Shown here: positions 1 to 4,816 of the stretch, in pieces | Numbering within the stretch: the stretch's first letter is position 1 | Layout of the letters: every line of letters starts with the position of its first letter | Assembly (NCBI GenBank): GCA_030147325.1 | Contig: JASLAA010000251.1 | Span: forward strand, 1 to 5,426 | Source of the DNA: Arthrobacter sp. | GTDB lineage: Bacteria; Actinomycetota; Actinomycetes; Actinomycetales; Micrococcaceae | Length of the DNA stretch: 5,426 nucleotides | Direction: 5' to 3' | Made by a program: the position numbers and the translations under genes | Notes under the pieces: model-generated | The model's input: only the letters and a program-made list of their open reading frames with translations | What the model was told of the DNA's origin: nothing | Databases searched by the model: none

Positions 1-116
1 GCACGCCTGATGTGACGACGCCGGTTGTACCGACGACGCCGGCGACGCCGAGCACGCCTGATGTGACGACGCCGGTTGTACCGACGACGCCGAGCACGCC
101 TGAGGCGACGACGCCG
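1..116 (+). repeat. Tandem repeat encoding the Thr/Pro stalk
   Basis: Two identical 41-bp copies lie at 1-41 and 52-92, offset by 51 bp. A third, degenerate copy starts at 94 (offset 42 bp) and fades by about 116. The 9-bp difference in offset is one extra Ala-Thr-Pro triplet after the first copy. All units stay in frame and encode TPDVTTPVVPTTP, with or without ATPS or S. The array runs off the left edge, so the total copy number is unknown. Identity at third codon positions suggests recent duplication or slippage. Confidence 0.85.
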
Positions 117-431
117 ACCCGGCTGGTTGCGACGACGACGCAGAGCGCCGAAGTTCCCGGCTACACCACCGCTGACGGAACGAGGCCGCTGGGAACGCCC
201 CTCGAAACGGCGGTGGCAAGCTCAACGGGTAGCACGGGTACCGCTGTTGGGTCGGTGACCTTCGCAAGTGCCGGTACTGATGGAGCGGCCTCGCGTACTC
301 CGGACCGCGCGACGCTGACGCTGGCGGAGACGGGCTTCAATGGGCAGCAGGTCCTGCTGGCCGGATTGCTTCTGCTCCTCACCGGTGTGGTTGGGCTCCT
401 CGCGGGTCGCCGGGCGAAGGCAGCCGCCTAG
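1..431 (+). CDS. Sortase-anchored surface protein, C-terminal part (5' end outside window)
   Basis: This is the C-terminal end of a secreted, cell-wall-anchored protein. The reading frame (first full codon at base 3) is open to the left edge, so the GTG at 12 is very likely an internal Val codon, because the repeat pattern already runs through it. The visible part starts with a Thr/Pro-rich stalk (TPDVTTPVVPTTP units), then about 70 residues rich in Ser, Thr, Gly and Ala, then LAETG at 321-335, a hydrophobic stretch (VLLAGLLLLLTGVVGLLAG) and a short basic tail with RRAK before the TAG stop. LAxTG followed by a membrane span and a positive tail is the known signal of class E sortases in high-GC actinobacteria. 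The Thr/Pro stalk probably spans the wall and displays an N-terminal domain that is not in the window, so the protein's function is unknown. A strong hairpin follows 23 bases after the stop. No sortase gene is visible. Confidence 0.85.
   Translation, partial: TPDVTTPVVPTTPATPSTPDVTTPVVPTTPSTPEATTPTRLVATTTQSAEVPGYTTADGTRPLGTPLETAVASSTGSTGTAVGSVTFASAGTDGAASRTPDRATLTLAETGFNGQQVLLAGLLLLLTGVVGLLAGRRAKAAA
321..428 (+). other. LAETG cell-wall sorting signal
   Basis: This segment encodes LAETG, a short FNGQQ linker, a hydrophobic segment of about 19 residues and the tail RRAKAAA. The order of motif, membrane span and positive tail is the standard sortase substrate layout. Ala at the second motif position, instead of Pro, points to a class E sortase. 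Cleavage would be between Thr and Gly of the motif (known for the family, not tested here). Confidence 0.8.
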
Positions 432-454
432 CCCATCGGCATACTGAGAAAGCG

Positions 455-501
455 GAAGGACGGGCCCGCTGCAGCATGCAGCTGCAGCGGGCCCGTCCTT
501 C
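455..501. terminator. Bidirectional hairpin terminator between converging genes
   Basis: The arms 455-475 and 481-501 are perfect reverse complements (21 bp, very GC-rich), with a 5-base loop (atgca) at 476-480. The hairpin lies 23 bases past the stop of the surface-protein gene and 79 bases past the stop of the oxidoreductase gene that arrives on the other strand. The plus-strand side has only two Ts at the base of the stem and no real T-tract. The minus-strand side runs into a moderately T/C-rich stretch. It therefore probably stops both transcripts. The remaining bases 502-580 show nothing recognisable. Confidence 0.8.
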
Positions 502-580
502 GGCGCGCGTGGGGCTCGAACGGAAGTGGGAGGACCAGTACGCCGCGGGCGGCGGTGAGGGAAGCCGCCCGGCCGTACCG

Positions 581-1660
581 TCAGTCGGCGTCGTTGGCGT
601 ATCGAAGCCCGATCTGACCGCGGACCTCATCCAGCAGGCGCATCGTCCGGACGGTGTCGCCGACGGGCATGGTCGGGCTCTCCGTCAGGCCGTCCTGGAT
701 GCAGCGCGTGACTTCACGCAGCTCGTAGGTGTACCCCGCGCCGACCTGCTCGAAGCGCTCCACCCGGGCCTCGTCCGTCCCGGTCTTGATGGAGAGCTCC
801 TGCGGATTGTGCAGGGGCCCGCCCCCGGTCTTCAACCAACCTTTCGAGCCGCACACCGTCGCCTGCCCCGGGCAGGAAGCGATGAACGACGACGACAGCT
901 GGGCGTAGGCGCCCCCCTCGTAGCTCAGGGTCACGGCGTTCTGCAGGTCCACGCCGTCGCTGTTGAGGGTGCCGACGGCCGATACGGCGTCGGGGAAGCC
1001 GAGTGATCCGAGGGCCCAGGTGAGCGGATAGACGGTGAGGTCCAGGAGCGCGCCACCTCCGGCCTTCGGGTCCCAGAGCCGGCTGGTCGGATCGTCCGGC
1101 GCTGTGAATCCGAGATCCCCCTGGACCCACCGGATGTCGCCCAGTTCGCCGGAGTGGATGATCTCCCACGCGCGGTTGACGCTGGGCAGGAAGCGCGTCC
1201 ACACCGCTTCCATGAGGAAGAGCCCGCGATCGGCGGCGAGGCCTGCGAGCTCCTCGGCCTCGGGGGCATTGATGGTGAAGGGCTTTTCGCAGAGCACGTG
1301 CTTCCCTCCGGTCAGCGCTGCCTTGGCGACGTCGTAGTGCTGCCCATGGGGTGTGGTGATGTACACGACGTCCACGTCCGGGTCGTCGATGAGCCGCTGG
1401 TACCCCACCACCCCGTCGGCATCGCCATAGCTGGTCACGAAACCGAAGCGCTCCGCGAAAGCGGCGGCGCTGTCCGCACTGCGTGAACTGACCGCGTGGA
1501 GTACAGCGTCTTCGAGCAGCGCGATGTCGGCGGTGACCTTGGAGGCGATCCCGCCCGTGGCGATCACGCCCCACTTCAGCGGGCGTCCGGTCGCGGCTGT
1601 AGGGCTCGGGGCTCCTGCTTCTGCGCAGGGGGGAACGGCGATGCGATTCTGTGGGTTCAT
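581..1660 (-). CDS. Gfo/Idh/MocA-family NAD(P)-dependent oxidoreductase
   Basis: The 359-residue product resembles the dihydrodiol dehydrogenase-like branch of the Gfo/Idh/MocA family: cytoplasmic NAD(P)-dependent oxidoreductases that usually act on sugars, cyclitols or related polyols. After a loose N-terminal stretch of about 28 residues, the Rossmann domain starts at KWGVIATGGIA (residues 29-39). The family EKP motif is in HVLCEKPF (E125, K126, P127), followed by LMEAVWTRFLP (149-159), typical of this branch. The C-terminal substrate domain includes GGGALLDLTVYPL (201-213). Length is normal. The ATG at 1660 was chosen because AAGGA sits 7 bases upstream and the start lies 4 bases after the stop of the transporter gene. 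An in-frame ATG at 1705 would add 15 residues and overlap the transporter gene by 41 bp. The gene is last in an ArsR-MFS-oxidoreductase operon. The family call is firm; the substrate and direction of reaction are unknown. Confidence 0.9.
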   Translation of the reverse strand: MNPQNRIAVPPCAEAGAPSPTAATGRPLKWGVIATGGIASKVTADIALLEDAVLHAVSSRSADSAAAFAERFGFVTSYGDADGVVGYQRLIDDPDVDVVYITTPHGQHYDVAKAALTGGKHVLCEKPFTINAPEAEELAGLAADRGLFLMEAVWTRFLPSVNRAWEIIHSGELGDIRWVQGDLGFTAPDDPTSRLWDPKAGGGALLDLTVYPLTWALGSLGFPDAVSAVGTLNSDGVDLQNAVTLSYEGGAYAQLSSSFIASCPGQATVCGSKGWLKTGGGPLHNPQELSIKTGTDEARVERFEQVGAGYTYELREVTRCIQDGLTESPTMPVGDTVRTMRLLDEVRGQIGLRYANDAD

Positions 1661-1664
1661 GACC

Positions 1665-2918
1665 CTATCCTTGCCGCTGTTCGGGCGGGAGTCCATCATG
1701 CTCATCAGGCCTGCGGGCGACGACGAGCGGCAGTGCGCTCGTCGCGCACAGGGCAGCGGTCCCGAGAACCAGGATGCGGTAGTCGATGATGCCCACCAGC
1801 GCGGCGGCGACGAGCGCCGCCAGGACCTGCGGCACGTTGATGAGCATGTTCGTGGCCGCGGAGGTCCGTCCCTGCATCGCGGAGGGTGTCACTTTCTGGC
1901 GTGTGGTCACGAAGGCGATCAGCGCCCATACGACGCCGAAGCCCGTCAGGGCCATGGACGTGATGGCGAGGGGAGCGCTCGATGTGGCCTGACCGGCGAT
2001 GGAGACTGCGAGAACCAGCAGACCCGTGACCATCGTCCTCCTGATGCCGAGCCGCCGGATGGCTGTCCTCGCTGTGAGCCCGGCCAGTACAGCGAGGGCG
2101 CCCTGAAGGGCGATGGACAGGTTGAGGGTCTGCGGGGGCATACCGAGACCCTGCTCGATCGTGGCGAAGATCGTGACGTTGAGGACACCCGTGGCACCTA
2201 TCGCGATGATGAGTGCAAGGGCTCCCGGTCGCAGGAACTCGTGGTTGGCCAGGAAACGGATGCCCGCTGTCGTACTGCCCCAGAAGGATTCGCCGGGGAC
2301 GAGCTCGGGTGCCGGTTCCTCCAACCGCACCGTGGTCAGGACCAGGGCGGCGACAGCGAAGCTCGCGGCCGTCAGGACGGTCACGGCGTTCATGCCCCAT
2401 GCCGTGAAAAGGGCTGCGCCGATGACGGGGGAGAGGATCCGCAGGGCCTGGTCGATGCTGCTGAGGAGACCGTTGGCCGGGGCCAGGAACCGGTCCTCGA
2501 GCATGGTCCTGATGATGCCCGACTGTGCGGCGGCGGTGAGGTAGGAGGTGGTCCCGTAGCAGAACATGACGACGTAGACGAGCCACACGTGGTCCGCGGA
2601 GCGGACCGTCAGGAGGAGCAGGACGACGACGGAGGCGGCGAGGTTGTTGATGATCAGGAGGGGTTTGCGCCGATGGCGGTCCGCGAGCCGGCCGACGATC
2701 GGCGCCAGCAGGGCCGGCAGGCCGAGTGCGGCGAAGACCAGTCCGGCGGCGGCGTCGCTCCCGGTCAGGCTCTTCACCCAGATGGCGGCGGTGATGTAGA
2801 GGGCGGAGTCTCCGAGGTTCGAGAAGAACCACACCAGGGTGAGCCGTCGAAAGGCGGGAATGGCCAGTACCTGCCGGTTGGTCGCGATGTCCTCGGCAGC
2901 GGCGTCGGGTCTGCTCAC
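1665..2918 (-). CDS. MFS transporter (MFS_3-like)
   Basis: This 417-residue membrane protein belongs to the major facilitator superfamily, with about 12 hydrophobic segments expected. It starts with a short cytoplasmic N-terminus and the motif PAFRRLTLVWFFSNLGDSALY (residues 21-41, two overlapping parts of one conserved region). Motif A, GRLADRHRRKP, is at 76-86 between helices 2 and 3. A hydrophilic central loop lies at about 198-228 and GRTSAATNMLINVPQVL at 350-366, a pattern typical of MFS_3/EntS-like proteins. Such proteins are often exporters, but importers cannot be excluded. The GTG start overlaps the stop of the regulator gene by 4 bases (GTGA), with GAGGAG 8 bases upstream, so translation is probably coupled. 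The oxidoreductase gene follows 4 bases after the TAG stop. A regulator upstream and an enzyme downstream suggest that the transported molecule is the inducer, or the substrate or product of the enzyme. The substrate itself is unknown. Confidence 0.9.
   Translation of the reverse strand: MSRPDAAAEDIATNRQVLAIPAFRRLTLVWFFSNLGDSALYITAAIWVKSLTGSDAAAGLVFAALGLPALLAPIVGRLADRHRRKPLLIINNLAASVVVLLLLTVRSADHVWLVYVVMFCYGTTSYLTAAAQSGIIRTMLEDRFLAPANGLLSSIDQALRILSPVIGAALFTAWGMNAVTVLTAASFAVAALVLTTVRLEEPAPELVPGESFWGSTTAGIRFLANHEFLRPGALALIIAIGATGVLNVTIFATIEQGLGMPPQTLNLSIALQGALAVLAGLTARTAIRRLGIRRTMVTGLLVLAVSIAGQATSSAPLAITSMALTGFGVVWALIAFVTTRQKVTPSAMQGRTSAATNMLINVPQVLAALVAAALVGIIDYRILVLGTAALCATSALPLVVARRPDEHDGLPPEQRQG
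1668..1672 (-). promoter_or_regulatory. Ribosome binding site that fixes the oxidoreductase start
   Basis: On the minus strand AAGGA is followed directly by the TAG stop of the transporter gene (1667-1665), then four bases, then the ATG at 1660. The site-to-start spacing is 7 bases. A ribosome ending the transporter gene would release next to this site, which favours coupled re-initiation and argues against the ATG at 1705. Confidence 0.7.
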
Positions 2919-3520
2919 CGGATCGACTCCTCATGGGGTCCGGTTCGATCCGCAGGAGTTTCCGCAGGGGATTCGACGTTCAGGACCGCGAAGAATCGCG
3001 CAGGTAGGGCACCGGGTGGCCTGTGTTCCGGGTGCGAGCGCCGCTCGTCGAAGGGGGTGGTCAACGCGATCAGCTGTTTCTTCAGGGCTTCGAGTTCCGC
3101 GGGAGTCGCGTAGACGAGCGCGGTCGTCACACACGACATCTCGACCTCGTCGATCGGCAGCGTGGGCGCCCGTTCGAACCAGGCAGTGAGCCGCTCGTAC
3201 TGTCGCCGGATCTCTGTCCCGGCGAGTGTCGCGACGGCGTGGACGGAGCCGGGTACGTTCCGATCGATCGACTGCGTGCGGCTCACGGAGACAGGCCGCC
3301 ACGGTCTGTCCCGCCCGCTGCCCTCCGCTCGTTCGATGAAGCCGTGTCGGGCGAGGATGCGGAGGTGGTACGAGCAACTGGCGACGGACTCGCCGGTCGC
3401 CTCGGCGCACTGCGTTGCAGTCGCCTGGCCGGCGTCGTCCAGGGCGTCCAGCAGCGCGAGTCGGAGAGGATGCGCGAGCGCGCGGATGCGGAGGGGGTCC
3501 TTGATGACGCTATCGCTCAT
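2915..3520 (-). CDS. ArsR-type winged-helix transcriptional regulator
   Basis: This 201-residue DNA-binding protein has an N-terminal winged helix-turn-helix of the ArsR/HTH_20 type. IRALAHPLRLALLDAL (residues 12-27) is the typical first part, followed by TATQCAEATGE (34-44), the recognition helix SVASCSYHLRILARHGFIER (45-64) and a wing with arginines near 70-75. The remaining 120 or so residues are a helical region that may dimerise or bind a ligand, longer than in small metal-sensing ArsR proteins. Cysteines are at 38, 49 and 130, but the ELCVC metal site is absent, so a small organic ligand is more likely than a metal (inference). The ATG at 3520 is the first start of the frame with a full HTH. 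No Shine-Dalgarno is visible before it, which agrees with a leaderless transcript. It heads the operon with the MFS and oxidoreductase genes, and a 32-bp palindrome 15 bases upstream is its likely operator. Autorepression is expected. Confidence 0.88.
   Translation of the reverse strand: MSDSVIKDPLRIRALAHPLRLALLDALDDAGQATATQCAEATGESVASCSYHLRILARHGFIERAEGSGRDRPWRPVSVSRTQSIDRNVPGSVHAVATLAGTEIRRQYERLTAWFERAPTLPIDEVEMSCVTTALVYATPAELEALKKQLIALTTPFDERRSHPEHRPPGALPARFFAVLNVESPAETPADRTGPHEESIR
2927..2932 (-). promoter_or_regulatory. Ribosome binding site of the MFS gene, inside the regulator gene
   Basis: GAGGAG on the minus strand ends 8 bases before the GTG at 2918 and lies within the last codons of the regulator (region of HEESIR). 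It supports the GTG start and the GTGA stop/start overlap at 2915-2918. A strong site at this point should let the transporter be made at a level comparable to or above that of the regulator. Confidence 0.7.
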
Positions 3521-3526
3521 GACGCA

Positions 3527-3555
3527 AGTGTCGACGCTAAAGAAGTGTTGCGCAA
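3527..3555 (-). promoter_or_regulatory. Probable promoter of the regulator operon (possibly leaderless)
   Basis: On the minus strand TTGCGC (3555-3550) and GACACT (3532-3527) are separated by 17 bases. GACACT is a weak -10 box that keeps only the A at position 2, A at 4 and T at 6. The box ends six bases before the ATG at 3520, so transcription would start at or next to the start codon. That fits a leaderless mRNA, common in actinobacteria, and the lack of a ribosome binding site. An alternative -10 (TAAAGA inside the palindrome) would give a leader of about 35 bases. The assignment is tentative. Confidence 0.45.
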
Positions 3556-3567
3556 CAGATCTTTAGC
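3536..3567. promoter_or_regulatory. 32-bp near-perfect palindromic operator
   Basis: The outer arms GCTAAAGA (3536-3543) and TCTTTAGC (3560-3567) are perfect reverse complements. In the centre is the perfect 12-bp palindrome TGTTGCGCAACA (3546-3557). Only two base pairs of the 32-bp symmetry are broken (3544-3545 against 3558-3559). The site ends 15 bases before the ArsR-type gene and covers the proposed -35 element, as expected for binding by a dimeric winged-helix repressor. The two-layer symmetry, with an inner core and outer arms, could allow two dimers to bind. No second copy was seen in the window. Confidence 0.75.
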
Positions 3568-3579
3568 ATTTGGACGAAA

Positions 3580-3609
3580 GAAGCGCCCCGGCCGATGCCG
3601 GGGCGCTTC
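3580..3609 (-). terminator. Hairpin terminator of the sugar ABC-transporter operon
   Basis: The arms 3580-3592 and 3597-3609 form a perfect 13-bp GC-rich stem with a 4-base loop (cgat). In the minus-strand direction the stem is followed by TTTCG, a short T-run. It lies 32 bases past the stop of the binding-protein gene and just before the operator of the next operon, so it should separate the two transcripts. Confidence 0.8.
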
Positions 3610-3641
3610 GGGAACAGCAGCCGGATCACTCCGGACGGGTG

Positions 3642-4739
3642 CTACTTGGTGAGTGCGGAGAGTGTCGGGTCGTTGGCGTACGCCTCGGAGGCGTTGTCCT
3701 TCGTGACGATCTGTGGCTCGAGCAGGTACGCGGGAACCGTCTTCACGCCGTTGTTGTAGGAATCGGGGTCGTTGATCTCGACCTCTTCGCCGGCCTGCAG
3801 GTTGCCGACCATCTCGATGACGTGCTCGACGAGCGCGCGCGTGTCCTTGTTGATCGTGGAGTACTGCTTGCCCTCCATGATGGACTTCACGGACTCGACC
3901 TCGGAGTCCTGACCGGTGACGACGGGGATCGCCTTGCCGGCGCCCTCGACCGAGGTCAGGATTGCGCGGGCGAGGGTGTCGTTGGGGGAGAGGACGCCGT
4001 CGAGTTCGGTGGAGCCGTAGTTGCCGGACAGCAGGGTGTCCATGCGCTTCTGGGCGTTCTCGGCCTTCCAGCCCTGGGTCACGGCCTGGTCGAACGTCTC
4101 CTGGCCGGACACCACGACGAGGTTGCCGTTGTCGATCTCGGGCTGGAGGATGCTCATCGCGCCGTCGAAGAAGACCTTCGCGTTGGCGTCGTCCGGCGAA
4201 CCGGCGAAGAGCTCGACGTTGTACGGGCCCTCGGGCTTGGCGGCCTTCATGCCGTCCAGCAGGGCCTGGCCCTGCAGCTCGCCGACCTGGAAGTTGTCGT
4301 ACGCCACGTAGTAGTCGACGTTCTCCGTGTTGGTCAGGAGGCGGTCGTAGGCGACGACGGGGATGCCGGCGTCAGCGGCCTGCTGCAGCTGGGTGCCGAG
4401 CTGCGCGCTGTCGATGGCGCCGACGACGAGGACCTTCACGCCGTTGGTGATCATCGAGCTGATCTGGTTCTGCTGCTCGGACACACCGCCGTTGGCGAAC
4501 TGGACATCGGGTTCGTAGCCGGCCTCGGTCAGGCCGTCGTTGAAGAGTGTCTCCGCGAGGACCCAGTTCTCCGAGGTCTTCTGCGGCAGGGCGACACCGA
4601 TGGCCGATCCTGCTTCGAAGCCGGAGGCTGCAGTCTCTCCACCCTCGGTTGCGGGGGCCGCTTCTTCGCGGCCGCATCCGGTCAGCGCCAGTGCTGAAAT
4701 CGCAGCGACTGCCGCGAAGGACTTTGCGAACTTACGCAT
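3642..4739 (-). CDS. chvE: ChvE-type sugar ABC transporter substrate-binding lipoprotein
   Basis: This 365-residue protein is the extracellular sugar-binding part of a CUT2-class ABC importer. It has a lipoprotein signal peptide: basic MRKFAKSF, a hydrophobic core and the lipobox LTGC with C22 as the lipidation site. An acidic, Ala/Glu-rich linker follows, then the periplasmic-binding-protein fold from about residue 46 (AIGVALPQKTSENW). VLVVGAIDS (103-111), GIPVVAYDRLL (125-135), VDYYVAYDNFQVGELQGQ (141-158), ELFAGSPDDANA (176-187) and VVTGQDSEVESVKSI (273-287) closely match the ChvE/multiple-monosaccharide group, which binds sugars such as glucose, galactose, arabinose and xylose. The ATG at 4739 was chosen because the signal peptide begins there; an in-frame ATG 27 bases upstream would add a charged stretch (MQEQEKENA) unsuited to a signal peptide. 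The ribosome site is weak but purine-rich (GAGAAAGAGA). It follows the permease gene after 76 bases. The family is firm; the exact sugar is not known. Confidence 0.92.
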   Translation of the reverse strand: MRKFAKSFAAVAAISALALTGCGREEAAPATEGGETAASGFEAGSAIGVALPQKTSENWVLAETLFNDGLTEAGYEPDVQFANGGVSEQQNQISSMITNGVKVLVVGAIDSAQLGTQLQQAADAGIPVVAYDRLLTNTENVDYYVAYDNFQVGELQGQALLDGMKAAKPEGPYNVELFAGSPDDANAKVFFDGAMSILQPEIDNGNLVVVSGQETFDQAVTQGWKAENAQKRMDTLLSGNYGSTELDGVLSPNDTLARAILTSVEGAGKAIPVVTGQDSEVESVKSIMEGKQYSTINKDTRALVEHVIEMVGNLQAGEEVEINDPDSYNNGVKTVPAYLLEPQIVTKDNASEAYANDPTLSALTK

Positions 4740-4793
4740 TGCATTCTCTTTCTCTTGCTCTTGCATGGGTGGACGGGTGCTGCATTGTGTCGA

Positions 4794-4816
4794 GGATCCC
4801 GGTAGTGGCGGGTTCC
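4794..4816 (-). other. Small stem-loop between permease and binding-protein genes
   Basis: Bases 4794-4801 and 4809-4816 form an 8-bp stem with one internal mismatch and a 7-base loop, starting at the last base of the permease stop codon. No T-tract follows, so full termination is unlikely. In sugar ABC operons such a stem can shield upstream RNA ends or lower read-through, altering the ratio of permease to binding protein. That role is inferred, and the stem is short enough to be chance. Confidence 0.3.

Noticed and set aside
1..116. Repeat array considered as CRISPR
   Set aside because: The repeats are in frame, lack unique spacers and encode a Thr/Pro stalk joined to a sortase signal.
476..1006. 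Plus-strand open frame of 176 codons beginning in the hairpin loop
   Set aside because: It starts inside the terminator hairpin and runs antisense to the oxidoreductase gene; no domain or ribosome site supports it.
1661..1705. Longer oxidoreductase start at 1705
   Set aside because: It would overlap the transporter gene by 41 bp. The ATG at 1660 has AAGGA at good spacing and follows the stop by 4 bases.
1524..3113. Long plus-strand open frame of 529 codons opposite the MFS gene
   Set aside because: The translation is full of Gly, Arg, Asp and Glu with no domain. It lies antisense to two convincing genes, as is usual for high-GC DNA with G/C-rich third codon positions.
3570..4697. Plus-strand open frame of 375 codons opposite the binding-protein gene
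   Set aside because: Low-complexity Val/Leu/Asp/Gly-rich translation, antisense to a clear ChvE-type gene, and its start lies in the operator/terminator region of the other strand.
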